Below, one piece after another: positions 35,165 to 45,182 of a stretch of DNA of 64,000 bases. Numbering within the stretch: position 1 is the stretch's first letter; the number at the start of each line of letters is the position of its first letter. Both the position numbers and the translations under genes were made by a program. The notes beneath the pieces were generated by a model. It was not told where the DNA came from and made no database searches. It saw only the letters and a program-made list of their open reading frames with translations. This stretch comes from Paraneptunicella aestuarii (GTDB taxonomy: Bacteria > Pseudomonadota > Gammaproteobacteria > Enterobacterales > Alteromonadaceae): contig NZ_CP074570.1 of NCBI RefSeq assembly GCF_019900845.1, forward strand, positions 1,674,001 through 1,738,000, written 5' to 3'.

Positions 35165-37939
35165 TTATTGTATGAGTTTTTCTTTCTGACGAAATTGCGC
35201 AAGATTCGTGAGTTCACGGGCTGGTAAATCCTGAGCTGTTCCTTTCGCTCCAACGCTTAAAAGACTTAAGGTTCCCATGTTTTTATTGATTAAATTGAAC
35301 AGGTATTCGGCAATGTCGGATCTTGTTAGTTGTTCAACCTTAGCGGTTAAAGACGCTTTGTCTGAATCTGTTTGATGACTGGTTTCAAGGGCTGTCCACA
35401 GTCTTTGGCACTTCATGGATAAATTCACGTCATGTGCGTTGAGTATGCGTGCCAGATTCTCTTTTAATTTTCTCCATCCTGAGTCATTGATACGGAATAT
35501 GCCGCTAGGCACCGTACTCAAAAAGCGTTGTGTTTCCAGGTAGAGTTCATCGGCGCTGGCATGGGGAGACTGAATATAGAGCGCTAAACCGGGATGTTCA
35601 CGATACGGCAGATAGCCACATCCCAAATGATAACCAAGTTGTTTTTTTGTTCGCATCCAATCGAAATAGGATGGCGATAAGATGTGCTCCAGCATCATGC
35701 ACATGAGAATGTCATAGGCGCTGTTATCTGGCGCCTGAATGTAATGAACCAGGGCCGAGTCATCATGCTGACAATTGACAAAGCTAAAATGAGATTCCAG
35801 CTCTCTTAACTCCAGAATTTTGTTTTCACATTGCTCAACGCCATTATTGTTAAAACGCTGAGCGATAAAGGCGTCCAGTTGTTCCGCTTCATTTTGCATC
35901 CAGTTGCCATAAATCAGGCTTTGCCAATGGCTTTGGAATAGTCTTTTACCTGCATTTTGAACATCTTCCATTGAAGAATTTAGCACGCTTTGGGTCAATT
36001 CTTCCGGCATGTAATTATGCTGCATGACGGTATTCAAAGCAGTGAACAGGCGATTTACCGGTTTGTTTAACAAGCTGTTCTTTAAGGCTTGTACCCGGCG
36101 TAATTTAACCTGATTGAAATAGGGTTCAATGCAAGGTGCCTGAGTCAGTTGCTCCAGTATGTCTTTAACCAAACTGAGTTGTTTGTCGGCAAAGCCACTG
36201 GTATGAAGTGAAACGCCATTCTGGTGCGGATACAAATGACAGTAAATACCAGCAACGCCCGCGTTATAAAACTCATTGTTTAAGTGTTCTTGAATGGCTG
36301 CGGCCCATAAACGTGTATGTGCGGCAGCATTAATATCAAGATTAAACTCAGGAGAAGCAAAGGTGATAAAGACTTCTCCCTTGGGAAGCCTGAATGTTTG
36401 ATCTTGACCGTACCAGCTTTCCCCATTCAGGTGTTGGCTAATGCGAATTGGAGAATCAAGTTCCGGATTAAGGGGAAGAAGAGATAAATGTTCTGGCAGA
36501 TAATGGTTTACAGAGGGGAGCGATAGTTCTTTTACAGGCGTTGGTGATTGAATTGCATTTACCCAGCCATCAGGAATGGGAGACAGGCTGTAAGGTGTGT
36601 TATACCACTTGGTCATATGCTCGGTACTGGCGGTAGGAGAAACCAGCTTGATGCGCATATTTTCTTGTTTCATTAATTGGATGAGTTGTCTGGCGGGTTC
36701 CGGAGAATGGTCATCCAGAACATACTCACCAAAGCTAATGTGCTCATCAGGATAATAATGCAATTGAATTGCCAGATGGTTGACCAGATCTGACGCTTTG
36801 ACATCATCCTGAAATTCGTAATTGAGCAGGTTGAGTTGTTGTTTTTCTTTAAATCGCCATTTGGGAAAGTCTTCGCCTTTTATTAATTCGATGTAATAGA
36901 AGACGGCGTTCAAAATGTCAGGTATCGCTTTCAAGCCTTTATTGGTCAAGTGAATGCTAACGGTATAGTCTTTAAAAGTTTTCCCTTGCATACCGCCGCC
37001 AGCAGCTAAATGGGTCGCCCAGCCGCGATGCTTAAAATAGTCCAGTAAGCTACCTTCACCTTCATGTCCAAGCATTTGACTGATGATGGTTTCAGGCTTG
37101 TTGCGATACCATTGGTGAATATCTGGCAAGATAAAGCTTAATGTGAGTAGGTGAAGGTTTTTGAGCGGCTTGATTTCAATTTTCTGCGCCAGATTTTGTG
37201 GCAAATAAAGCGCTTCTGCTGCTTCGTCCTGACAGGTCGGTTCATTTGATAATATGTGGTATTCAGGCAAGAACTTGCTTTCCATATCATCCAAAGACTC
37301 GTTGGAAAGCATACATAAACGCATATTATCTGCTCGATACCATACATCATGATATTGCCTTAACATCTCGGCTACCTGATTCACAGGATATTGCTCAAAT
37401 ACATCCTTGTTACCCACAGAAAATTGGCTAAAAGGGTGATTCGGGTTACAGGTTTCTTTGTCTACCTGATAAATACGTCGTTGCTCATCTTGTTGCTTGT
37501 AGTGATACTCAGAATCAATAGCCTGTATTTCGTTACTGATAGCTTGTTCCGGGAATAGTGGATGCGCCAGCATATTGGCAAGCATGGCATTACAAAGGGC
37601 GAAATCTTCGTTGGGACAATCAATATGAAAACCTGTCATTTCCGCAGCTGTCCACGCGTTTATATGACCACCGTATGATTCTATATACTGATTAATTTGG
37701 TTTTCTTTTGGATAAGCCTTGCAACCCGAGAATAAACAGTGTTCCAATAGGTGAGATAAGCCGGGACATTCCTCTGGATCACGAAAATGCCCCGCAGCGA
37801 TAGTCATTGCTACCGCGCTTCTGGTCGCTTTGACATCGCTAATTAGCAATACCTTTAGTCCATTAGGCGAAGTAACGATTCGGTATTGCCTGTGGTCATG
37901 CTTACTGGTGATCAAAGGGCGCTCAAATAAATTATACAA
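35165..37939 (-). CDS. M16-family insulinase/pitrilysin-like zinc peptidase
   Basis: A 924-residue peptidase with the inverted zinc motif HLLEH (H63, E66, H67) and E144, 77 residues on, as third ligand. The catalytic Glu is E66 between the zinc histidines. The middle and C-terminal M16 domains follow in the pitrilysin arrangement. E. coli PtrA (962 residues) has a signal peptide; this protein starts MYNLFERPLITSK without an obvious one, so it may act in the cytoplasm on short peptides. It stands alone and is divergent from sixA. Confidence 0.92.
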   Translation of the reverse strand: MYNLFERPLITSKHDHRQYRIVTSPNGLKVLLISDVKATRSAVAMTIAAGHFRDPEECPGLSHLLEHCLFSGCKAYPKENQINQYIESYGGHINAWTAAEMTGFHIDCPNEDFALCNAMLANMLAHPLFPEQAISNEIQAIDSEYHYKQQDEQRRIYQVDKETCNPNHPFSQFSVGNKDVFEQYPVNQVAEMLRQYHDVWYRADNMRLCMLSNESLDDMESKFLPEYHILSNEPTCQDEAAEALYLPQNLAQKIEIKPLKNLHLLTLSFILPDIHQWYRNKPETIISQMLGHEGEGSLLDYFKHRGWATHLAAGGGMQGKTFKDYTVSIHLTNKGLKAIPDILNAVFYYIELIKGEDFPKWRFKEKQQLNLLNYEFQDDVKASDLVNHLAIQLHYYPDEHISFGEYVLDDHSPEPARQLIQLMKQENMRIKLVSPTASTEHMTKWYNTPYSLSPIPDGWVNAIQSPTPVKELSLPSVNHYLPEHLSLLPLNPELDSPIRISQHLNGESWYGQDQTFRLPKGEVFITFASPEFNLDINAAAHTRLWAAAIQEHLNNEFYNAGVAGIYCHLYPHQNGVSLHTSGFADKQLSLVKDILEQLTQAPCIEPYFNQVKLRRVQALKNSLLNKPVNRLFTALNTVMQHNYMPEELTQSVLNSSMEDVQNAGKRLFQSHWQSLIYGNWMQNEAEQLDAFIAQRFNNNGVEQCENKILELRELESHFSFVNCQHDDSALVHYIQAPDNSAYDILMCMMLEHILSPSYFDWMRTKKQLGYHLGCGYLPYREHPGLALYIQSPHASADELYLETQRFLSTVPSGIFRINDSGWRKLKENLARILNAHDVNLSMKCQRLWTALETSHQTDSDKASLTAKVEQLTRSDIAEYLFNLINKNMGTLSLLSVGAKGTAQDLPARELTNLAQFRQKEKLIQ

Positions 37940-38046
37940 GTGCGTTTCTACTTTTAAGCATACACATAAATGAATCGTTAATTAGAGGTTTTTTCAAATT
38001 ATTTAATTCGCTTGGAATTTAAGCCTTTTTAAAGTGTTGTAGAACT

Positions 38047-38514
38047 ATGCAGTTATTACTGATGCGGCATGGTGAAGCCGAGCCTTTTAAAGCAGACGAC
38101 AAATCGCGCAATTTAACACCATATGGTGTGGAGCAGGCTCGTAGAGCCGGTGATTGGTTGAATGCTGAATTGGGTAGCATTGATGTTGCTATGGTCAGCC
38201 CTTATGTGAGAGCACAACAGACACTCACTTCGCTTGCTGAACAAGTGAATGTGTCGCGGGTTATGACCAATTACGACATAACGCCGTCCGGCAACCCTTC
38301 TCTTGTACACGATTATGTCGATGCGTTTCTGTTGGACAACCCGGATGTGAAGAGCTTGTTGTTGGTGTGCCACATGCCAATAGTTAGCTTTTTAACTGAC
38401 AACTTCTGTCAGCAACATCAATCGATGTTGTTTGCTACTTCAGCCATCGTCAATATTGACTATGAAGTGAATAAGAGCAAGGGGGCGATTTGTCGTTTTT
38501 ATAATCCGGTCTAG
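38047..38514 (+). CDS. sixA: Phosphohistidine phosphatase SixA
   Basis: A 155-residue histidine phosphatase. The catalytic RHG motif is in LLMRHGEAEP at residues 7-10, with a second histidine near LVCHMPIV. SixA of E. coli removes phosphate from histidine phosphotransfer proteins, notably the nitrogen phosphotransferase NPr. It is divergent from the M16 peptidase gene. The start is the ATG at 38047. Confidence 0.94.
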   Translation: MQLLLMRHGEAEPFKADDKSRNLTPYGVEQARRAGDWLNAELGSIDVAMVSPYVRAQQTLTSLAEQVNVSRVMTNYDITPSGNPSLVHDYVDAFLLDNPDVKSLLLVCHMPIVSFLTDNFCQQHQSMLFATSAIVNIDYEVNKSKGAICRFYNPV

Positions 38515-38614
38515 AGCGTGTAGAGCTGGGTTTTGGCAGTTTTTAAATTAATATCTAAAATATAGTTTTACTTTTTGCGATTCCCACCGATATAGAATGC
38601 GGGAGGACACCAGT

Positions 38615-38800
38615 ATGGCAAGCAATAGCTTACCGGCTAATTTGCAAAAGGTGCTTGAGAACCATGTGGCTCAGTCGGACTTGGCGGACGATGATGAGTT
38701 GCGCGGTATCATTGCCCGGTTAGCCAAATTAAATGAATCGGTTGAGCGAGTGAAAGCGTCGATTATGACCAAGCGAGCTCAAAAGCAAGCAGAAGGCTAG
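38615..38800 (+). CDS. Small helical protein of unknown function
   Basis: A 61-residue protein starting at the ATG at 38615, eight bases after a strong GGGAGG ribosome site; the six codons upstream would place the start over that site. The sequence is hydrophilic and predicted helical (ELRGIIARLAKLNESVERVKASIMTKRAQ), suited to a coiled coil or dimer, with no signal peptide or cysteine. Not recognised. It lies 100 bases after sixA. Confidence 0.7.
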   Translation: MASNSLPANLQKVLENHVAQSDLADDDELRGIIARLAKLNESVERVKASIMTKRAQKQAEG

Positions 38801-38912
38801 AATAGAATAAACTCTGTTTATAATCGTTCTGGCCTTTTTTGCTGTGTCTGTCACGCCTGCGATATCTGTATAAATCCTTCATCCCTGTTATACAACTCCT
38901 TCGTTACTGCTA

Positions 38913-40190
38913 TTACTTTTTCGGCGCTTTATAAAACTCAGGAATGACTCTGACGGTTTTCACTATGTTGTCTTTCATTTCGACTATTTCGATAGGATAA
39001 CCGGCGAGTCGGAAGCTGATCTTCTCTTGAGGAATATATTCAAGGTACTCAACAATAAGACCGTTAAGTGTTTTAGGGCCTTCGGTGGGAAGTTTCCACT
39101 TCATTTCCTTGTTAAGTTCCCGGATGTTTGTGGTTCCATCAACCAAAATACTGCCATCTTGCTGCTTGATAATGTCTTGGCTGAGTTCTTCTGGGACGTT
39201 AGTGGTGAAGTCACCCACGATTTCTTCCAGAATATCTTCAAGCGTTACCAAACCTTGAATGTCTCCGTATTCATCAACAACCAATCCAATGCGCTCTTTG
39301 GCTTTTTGGAAGTTCAATAACAGCATATTTAACGTAGTGGTTTCTGGCGTGTAATAGATCTCGCGTACGGCGCGTAACAAAGTAGCTTTGTTGAATTGAT
39401 CCTTTGAGAGTAATCGCAACGCGTCACGCATATGAATAATGCCAACCGCATCGTCGATGGTGTCTCTATATAATAAAAGCCGAGTGTGCTGGGCATTAAT
39501 TAACTGCTTTTGGATGATTTTCCAGTCATCGTTGATATCAATGCCGATAATCTCATTGCGCGGCACCATAATGTCCTCAGCCGTTACTTTCTCCAGATCC
39601 AGAACACCTACCAGCATTTCCTTGTGGCGCTTGGGCAGCATTTTGCCAGACTCGTAAACCGCAGTGCGTAATTCTTCTTTGCTTAGGCTGTGGCCTTCGT
39701 TGTCTCTGGCTTCAATTTTAAATAAAGAAAGAATGCCGTTGGTGACCAGATTTACTGAATAAACGAAGGGGTAGAATAGCTTCATTAATGGCATCAGGAA
39801 TATTGACGCAGGAAACGCAATTTTCTCCGGATATAAGGCCGCCAATGTTTTCGGCGTAACTTCGGCGAAAATCAGAATAACGATGGTTAACAGGAATGTG
39901 GCGATAGCAATACCTACGTCGCCAAATAGTCGTAGACCAATAATGGTTGCAATGGCTGATGCGGCGATATTAACCAGGTTGTTACCGATAAGGATTAAGC
40001 CAATGAGGCGATCGGGTCGGGAAAGTAGTCTTTGAACGCGCTTGGCACTTTTCAATCCTTCTTTTTCGAGGTGTTTAAGTCGATAGCGGTTTATCGACAT
40101 CATGCCTGTTTCAGAACTGGAAAAAAACGCAGAAAGTAAAACTAAAACGGCGAGTATTCCAAATAACGCGCCCGTCGATATATCGTCCAA
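38913..40190 (-). CDS. CNNM/CorB-type transporter with CBS and CorC domains
   Basis: A 425-residue protein of the HlyC/CorC family: a DUF21 membrane domain with four segments (residues 5-185, including FFSSSETGMMSINRYRLKHL), a CBS pair (VTAEDIMVPRNEIIGID ... LVDEYGDIQGLVTLEDILEEIVGDF), and a C-terminal CorC_HlyC domain. Members are linked to magnesium or cobalt efflux. It neighbours ypjD and ffh, a conserved block in gammaproteobacteria (E. coli yfjD-ypjD-ffh). Confidence 0.93.
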   Translation of the reverse strand: MDDISTGALFGILAVLVLLSAFFSSSETGMMSINRYRLKHLEKEGLKSAKRVQRLLSRPDRLIGLILIGNNLVNIAASAIATIIGLRLFGDVGIAIATFLLTIVILIFAEVTPKTLAALYPEKIAFPASIFLMPLMKLFYPFVYSVNLVTNGILSLFKIEARDNEGHSLSKEELRTAVYESGKMLPKRHKEMLVGVLDLEKVTAEDIMVPRNEIIGIDINDDWKIIQKQLINAQHTRLLLYRDTIDDAVGIIHMRDALRLLSKDQFNKATLLRAVREIYYTPETTTLNMLLLNFQKAKERIGLVVDEYGDIQGLVTLEDILEEIVGDFTTNVPEELSQDIIKQQDGSILVDGTTNIRELNKEMKWKLPTEGPKTLNGLIVEYLEYIPQEKISFRLAGYPIEIVEMKDNIVKTVRVIPEFYKAPKK

Positions 40191-40321
40191 TTAATTGTTC
40201 CTATGCTAAAAACCAGTAGCAAATTTATGTTTAAACATGTGATGCTTCAAGTGTCGATGACGATTTTTTTTGTCGATACCTATAACTCTATGATTTATAG
40301 GTGAAAAACATTCTTAAAAAC

Positions 40322-41119
40322 TTATCCTAGAATAATTTCTTTCACGATTCTGCTGCCGAAATAAGCAAGAGTCAGTAACACCGAACCTACAATGGTAGCG
40401 ATCACTACGCCGCGTCCACGCCAGGCAAACTTGTGATGCGCTGTGAGAATACCGACATAAAGCATCCAGGCAATAATTGACAGGATTGTCTTGTGAGCCT
40501 GTTTTTGAGCAAACATATCTTCCAGAAAAACAAAACCGCTCAGTAATGACATGGATAACAAAACCGTGCCAATCCATAAAATTTTGAACAGCGTTTTTTC
40601 CACGCTCATCAATGAGGGTAGGGAGGAGTGCAGTAAGGAAGCCTGTTTATGCTTGAGACGATAATTAATGTAGCTGAATTGCAACGCGTACAGTAGGGCA
40701 ATCATGAGGCCACCGTAAGCAAATAGGGCAAGGCTGATGTGTATTAATAAGCCGGGTTGAAGCTCAATATGCATTAAATGAGTAGCAGGGATCAGGGCGT
40801 TCATGGCGATAACAATCGCAGCGAAACCATAAACAACCGGCATCAGGAAAACATGAGTCATGCCAAAGGATATGATGGTCATGGATAAGGCCATCAACCA
40901 GGCAACAATCGACGCCACGTTGGTAATACTGAGATTTTGCCCCGAGCCTTGAATAATAATGTCATGGTGCAATATAAAGGCATGAGCCATGAGCGCGACA
41001 AGTGCAACATATCTTGATGTCTGGCTTTTTGGCCCGTCCTGATGGAACAGGCGTGACGAGATCAGCCCGGTTGCCACAAGGTATAGCAGGATGCAGATAA
41101 GGGTAAAAAGCCAAAACAT
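40322..41119 (-). CDS. ypjD: Cytochrome c assembly-like inner membrane protein YpjD
   Basis: A 265-residue protein with about eight membrane segments, similar to the CcsA/CcmC membrane fold (HISLALFAYGGLMIALLYALQ, LSGFVFLEDMFAQKQAHKTILSIIAWMLY and conserved HHK). YpjD is a conserved neighbour of ffh with no fixed function; membership of the haem-handling family is structural. It is divergent from ffh and has corB downstream on the same strand. Confidence 0.9.
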   Translation of the reverse strand: MFWLFTLICILLYLVATGLISSRLFHQDGPKSQTSRYVALVALMAHAFILHHDIIIQGSGQNLSITNVASIVAWLMALSMTIISFGMTHVFLMPVVYGFAAIVIAMNALIPATHLMHIELQPGLLIHISLALFAYGGLMIALLYALQFSYINYRLKHKQASLLHSSLPSLMSVEKTLFKILWIGTVLLSMSLLSGFVFLEDMFAQKQAHKTILSIIAWMLYVGILTAHHKFAWRGRGVVIATIVGSVLLTLAYFGSRIVKEIILG

Positions 41120-41262
41120 GGTATTGCTTGTTCCAAAGCTGGGTTCATTTATTCGCGAAGTATAGCGGTTTGTGTTAGCAGGGACTAGGGGCTGTTACCG
41201 CAATAACAAAAGTTAATTCCGGGAAATCAGCCAGAATATCCGGGTTTCTGCTGTTCGGTGGT

Positions 41263-41290
41263 TTGAATATCAGCCCGGCAGTATTATACT
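41263..41290 (+). promoter_or_regulatory. Candidate promoter of ffh
   Basis: TTGAAT at 41263-41268, 16 bases, TATACT at 41285-41290, about 98 bases before the ffh ATG. Consensus-type sigma-70 spacing, motif evidence only. Confidence 0.45.
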
Positions 41291-41387
41291 CTGCGCCAAT
41301 TAAATAAACTGTTCGGCACGCTCTGACGTTATGGCGTTACAGAATGTCGTGCCTGAAACTATCAGATACCTGAAAGGTTGTATCTAC

Positions 41388-42773
41388 ATGTTTGAGAATT
41401 TAACCGAACGCCTTGGACAAACGTTAAGAAACGTCACTGGTCGAGGTCGATTGACAGAAGACAATATTAAAGATGCCATGCGTGAAGTGCGCATGGCGTT
41501 GCTTGAAGCCGACGTTGCCTTGCCAGTTGTTAAGGAAGTGGTTGCCAACATTAAAGAGCAAGCACTTGGCGTTGAAGTCACTAAAAGCCTGAATCCTGGG
41601 CAGGTCTTCATCAAGATCGTTCAATCCCAACTCGAAAAGATTATGGGGGAAGTGAACGAAGGTTTGAATTTGGCAGCTCAACCGCCTGCGATTGTGTTGA
41701 TGGCAGGTTTGCAAGGTGCGGGTAAAACAACCAGTGTTGCCAAGTTAGCGCGTTTTCTGCAAGAGCGTCAGAAAAAGAAAGTATTGTTGGTCAGTGCTGA
41801 CGTATACCGCCCTGCTGCGATCAAGCAGTTGGAAACCTTGGCGAATGAGGTCAATGCTGGATTTTTCCCATCTTCGACGGATCAAAAGCCTGTCGATATC
41901 GCCAATGCGGCTATCGACCATGCGCGTAAGCAATTTTACGATGTTGTTATGGTGGATACTGCCGGTCGTTTAGCCATTGATGATGCGATGATGGCCGAAA
42001 TTCAGGAAATCCATAAGGCTATTAAACCCATTGAAACCTTGTTTGTGGTTGATGCCATGACAGGTCAAGATGCGGCGAATACCGCTAAAGCCTTCAATGA
42101 AGCCTTGCCACTGACCGGTGTGATCCTGACCAAAACAGACGGTGATGCGCGTGGTGGTGCGGCGTTATCTGTTCGTCATATTACCGGTAAGCCAATCAAG
42201 TTCCTGGGTGTTGGCGAGAAAACCGAAGCGTTAGAGCCTTTCCATCCTGAGCGTGTGGCTTCCCGTATTTTGGGCATGGGCGATGTACTCAGTTTGATTG
42301 AAGAAGTTGAACGTAAAGTTGATAAAAGCAAAGCCGCCAAGCTTGCTCAAAAGGTGCAAAAAGGCAAAGGCTTTGATTTACAAGACTTTAAAGAGCAACT
42401 TGAGCAAATGCGTAATATGGGCGGCATGATGGGTATGTTGGACAAGCTTCCAGGTATGGGGGCGATGACCGACAAGATTAAAGATCAGGCTAATGAAAAG
42501 AGCTTTAATCAAATGGAAGCCATTATTAATTCCATGACCCCTGCCGAACGTGAACGCCCTGACATTATCAAAGGTTCGCGCAAGAAGCGTATTGCAGCCG
42601 GTTCTGGTACTCAAATTCAGGATGTGAATCGTCTGTTGAAGCAATTTACTCAAATGCAGAAGATGATGAAGAAAATGTCGGGTGGCGGCGCCAAGAAGAT
42701 GATGCGCCAGATGCAAAGCATGATGCCTCCGGGCGGTTTACCCGGCGGTTTGGGTGGAATGTTCAGGAAGTAA
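41388..42773 (+). CDS. ffh: Signal recognition particle protein Ffh
   Basis: GTPase that binds signal sequences of nascent inner-membrane proteins and delivers them with FtsY. It has 461 residues from the ATG at 41388 (MFENLTERLGQ, the standard N-terminus); a 19-codon extension upstream is rejected. It contains the N domain, GTPase loops GLQGAGKTTS, DTAGR and TKTDGD, and a Met-rich M domain (KMMKKMSGGGAKKMMRQMQSMM). It is divergent from ypjD and precedes the rpsP operon. Confidence 0.97.
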   Translation: MFENLTERLGQTLRNVTGRGRLTEDNIKDAMREVRMALLEADVALPVVKEVVANIKEQALGVEVTKSLNPGQVFIKIVQSQLEKIMGEVNEGLNLAAQPPAIVLMAGLQGAGKTTSVAKLARFLQERQKKKVLLVSADVYRPAAIKQLETLANEVNAGFFPSSTDQKPVDIANAAIDHARKQFYDVVMVDTAGRLAIDDAMMAEIQEIHKAIKPIETLFVVDAMTGQDAANTAKAFNEALPLTGVILTKTDGDARGGAALSVRHITGKPIKFLGVGEKTEALEPFHPERVASRILGMGDVLSLIEEVERKVDKSKAAKLAQKVQKGKGFDLQDFKEQLEQMRNMGGMMGMLDKLPGMGAMTDKIKDQANEKSFNQMEAIINSMTPAERERPDIIKGSRKKRIAAGSGTQIQDVNRLLKQFTQMQKMMKKMSGGGAKKMMRQMQSMMPPGGLPGGLGGMFRK

Positions 42774-42810
42774 GCCCACCTTTCCAATTTATCTTGCTAA
42801 TAGAGTTCAG

Positions 42811-42836
42811 ACGGCAAAGAGTAGACTTTTTGCCGT
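42811..42836 (+). terminator. Possible terminator after ffh
   Basis: Stem ACGGCAAA / TTTGCCGT with a loop of ten bases, about 37 bases after the ffh stop. It lacks a T tract after the stem, so the call is weak. Confidence 0.35.
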
Positions 42837-42929
42837 TGTGATATTCTGCTTTCAAACGCCAATAAAATGCTTTTGAAAATACTCAGTAAACCAGTCCCTG
42901 TATTAAAGTCCCAAAACAAAGATAATTAC

Positions 42930-42957
42930 TTGCATTAACAGCAAAAATCCGTACAAT
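42930..42957 (+). promoter_or_regulatory. Probable promoter of the rpsP-rimM-trmD-rplS operon
   Basis: TTGCAT (42930-42935), 16 bases, TACAAT (42952-42957), then a GC-rich discriminator GCGGCC, as seen in stringently controlled ribosomal operons. It is about 108 bases before the rpsP ATG. Confidence 0.55.
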
Positions 42958-43065
42958 TTCGCGGCCTTTTCTTGCGCCTGTCAGGTGTCGGGAAGGTAAA
43001 GTTAACATTAGCGTTAATGGGTAAGTTCACAAACCGAACTCACTAACAGCTAAATTGAGGCAATT

Positions 43066-43317
43066 ATGGTAACTATTCGTTTACAACGTGGTGGCGCTAA
43101 AAAGCGTCCTTTTTATCAAGTGGTCGTGGCTGACAGCCGCTGTCCTCGTGATGGCCGATTCATTGAAAACATCGGCTTCTTTAACCCAACTGCGCGTGGT
43201 CTGGAAGAAAAAGTTCGTCTTGACCTTGAGCGTGTAGAACATTGGGTTAGTCACGGTGCAGCTATGTCTGACCGTGTTAAGCGTTTGGTAAAAGACGTTA
43301 AAAAAGCAGCAGCTTAA
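43066..43317 (+). CDS. rpsP: 30S ribosomal protein S16
   Basis: An 83-residue basic ribosomal protein. [25 protein letters not shown] and [13 protein letters not shown] are diagnostic. It is the first gene of the classic four-gene operon, followed 23 bases later by rimM. Confidence 0.98.
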   Translation: MVTIRLQRGGAKKRPFYQVVVADSRCPRDGRFIENIGFFNPTARGLEEKVRLDLERVEHWVSHGAAMSDRVKRLVKDVKKAAA

Positions 43318-43340
43318 TTCTGTTGCAGAGGTATAGAAGG

Positions 43341-43871
43341 ATGGATAACTCAACAAATACAATTGTGGTCGGCAAAATTGGTGCACCTCATGGTATTCGT
43401 GGCTGGGTTCGAATCAATTCATATACCGAGGAATTGGAAGGTATTTTCAATTATTCGCCTTGGCTGATTTCAGTTCAGGGGGAAGTAAAGGAATACAAGG
43501 TAACAAGTTGGAAACTCCAAAATAAAAGTGTTGTTGCCAAGCTGGAAGGAATCGACTCTCGTAATGATATTGAGTTGTTAAAGAATGCCGATATTGAGGT
43601 TTCTGTTGAACAGCTTCCGGAATTACAGGATGACGATTACTACTGGCGTGATTTGATTGGCCTGAATGTGGTCACTGAATCTGGCTACGACATGGGCACC
43701 GTGGAACAATTATTTGAGACCGGTGCTAATGACGTCATGATGGTTAAGGCCAACATGAATGATGCTTACGGAGCGAAACAACGAATGATCCCCTACTTAT
43801 ATGATCAAGTGATCAAAAAGGTGGATCTGCAAGCTAAGTCCATCATTGTGGATTGGGATCCTGGCTTTTAA
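43341..43871 (+). CDS. rimM: Ribosome maturation factor RimM
   Basis: Assembly factor for the 30S head that binds S19. It has 176 residues from the ATG at 43341, nine bases after a GAGG; the TTG-based extension to 43323 is rejected. The N-terminal barrel ([22 protein letters not shown]) and PRC-barrel ([24 protein letters not shown]) are clear. Its stop overlaps the trmD start (TAATG). Confidence 0.97.
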   Translation: MDNSTNTIVVGKIGAPHGIRGWVRINSYTEELEGIFNYSPWLISVQGEVKEYKVTSWKLQNKSVVAKLEGIDSRNDIELLKNADIEVSVEQLPELQDDDYYWRDLIGLNVVTESGYDMGTVEQLFETGANDVMMVKANMNDAYGAKQRMIPYLYDQVIKKVDLQAKSIIVDWDPGF

Positions 43872-44635
43872 TGACAACATCCAAATGGTTTGGGCTAGTC
43901 ACGCTCTTTCCCGAGATGTTTCATGCGTTTACCGAGCAAGGAGTGACAGGGAGAGCAGTGCAGAGTGGTTTGTTACAAGTAGAGTGTATTAATCCTCGCG
44001 ATTTCACTCACGACAAGCACCGCACTGTTGATGATCGCCCTTACGGCGGTGGTCCAGGGATGCTAATGATGGTGCAACCTTTAAGTGATGCCATTGAAGC
44101 AGCGAAACAGTCTGCACAAGGTAAAGCGAAAGTGATTTACATGTCGCCGCAGGGAAAACCCCTAACGCAACAGAAAGTGAAAGAGCTGGCTTTACTGGAT
44201 TCTTTGGTGTTGGTTGCGGGCCGATATGAAGGCATTGATGAACGAGTGATTCAAAGCCACATCGACGAAGAAATCTCTATAGGGGATTACGTGTTGAGTG
44301 GTGGTGAACTTCCTGCGATGGTACTGATGGATGCGGTATCGAGATTGGTTCCAGGAGTACTGGGACATGCACAATCGGCAGACGAAGATTCATTTAATAA
44401 TGGGCTGTTGGACTGCCCTCATTATACTCGTCCTGAAATATTGGATGGTGAGCCTGTACCGAAAGTGTTGCTTAGCGGCAATCATGAAAAAATTAGGCAG
44501 TGGCGTTTAAAACAATCGCTGGGAAGAACCTGGCTTAGACGTCCTGAATTGTTAAGTAATCTAGCTCTGACTGAGGAGCAAGAGCGCTTGTTGAAAGAAT
44601 ATCAACAAGAGCATTTGCAGCAAAATGACAGTTAA
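43871..44635 (+). CDS. trmD: tRNA (guanosine(37)-N1)-methyltransferase
   Basis: SPOUT-family methyltransferase adding m1G37 next to the anticodon of tRNAs for Leu, Pro and Arg, preventing frameshifts. The 254 residues from 43871 fit the family; signatures are [28 protein letters not shown] and [14 protein letters not shown] (trefoil knot, S-adenosylmethionine site). The start codon overlaps the rimM stop; the six codons upstream are rejected for that reason. Confidence 0.97.
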   Translation: MTTSKWFGLVTLFPEMFHAFTEQGVTGRAVQSGLLQVECINPRDFTHDKHRTVDDRPYGGGPGMLMMVQPLSDAIEAAKQSAQGKAKVIYMSPQGKPLTQQKVKELALLDSLVLVAGRYEGIDERVIQSHIDEEISIGDYVLSGGELPAMVLMDAVSRLVPGVLGHAQSADEDSFNNGLLDCPHYTRPEILDGEPVPKVLLSGNHEKIRQWRLKQSLGRTWLRRPELLSNLALTEEQERLLKEYQQEHLQQNDS

Positions 44636-44653
44636 CTAGGAATCGAGGTTAAG

Positions 44654-45013
44654 ATGAGCAAAGTTAATCAAGACATCATCAAGCGTATCGAAGCAGAACA
44701 ATTGAAATCTGATGTACCGGCATTTGGCCCTGGTGACACAGTTATTGTTCAAGTACGCGTTAAAGAAGGTGAAAAAGAGCGTCTTCAGGCTTATGAAGGC
44801 GTAGTTATTGCCAAGAAGAATCGCGGTCTACACTCAGCGTTCACAGTTCGTAAAATTTCTGGCGGTGAAGGCGTTGAGCGTGTATTCCAAACTCACAGTA
44901 AATCAGTTGCTTCAATTGAAGTGAAACGTCGTGGTGCTGTACGTCGTGCCAAGCTGTACTACTTGCGTGGTCGCACTGGTAAGGCTGCTCGTATCAAAGA
45001 GAAGTTGAACTAA
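44654..45013 (+). CDS. rplS: 50S ribosomal protein L19
   Basis: A 119-residue ribosomal protein. [35 protein letters not shown] and [22 protein letters not shown] are diagnostic. It is the last gene of the operon, with a GAGGT site upstream of its ATG, and it is followed by a strong terminator. Confidence 0.98.
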   Translation: MSKVNQDIIKRIEAEQLKSDVPAFGPGDTVIVQVRVKEGEKERLQAYEGVVIAKKNRGLHSAFTVRKISGGEGVERVFQTHSKSVASIEVKRRGAVRRAKLYYLRGRTGKAARIKEKLN

Positions 45014-45040
45014 GAAATTCCATTGCTGATGTTAACTTTA

Positions 45041-45066
45041 AAAAAGCCCGCGAAAGCGGGCTTTTT
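45041..45066 (+). terminator. Intrinsic terminator of the rpsP operon
   Basis: Stem AAAAAGCCCGC / GCGGGCTTTTT with a GAAA loop, ending 53 bases after the rplS stop. Confidence 0.92.
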
Positions 45067-45182
45067 GCTGTTTGTTCTTATGCAATTAGTTTTGTTCCGT
45101 CTCGACATCTTCTAAATCATATATGCCACAATTTTGATGACTATTGTGATGTAGTTGTTTCTTGTCATTTCCTTGTTTGACA

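Noticed and set aside
43400..43420. TΨC-like GGTTCGAATC sequence
   Set aside because: It is inside rimM coding sequence with no acceptor or anticodon stem; no tRNA gene was found in the window.
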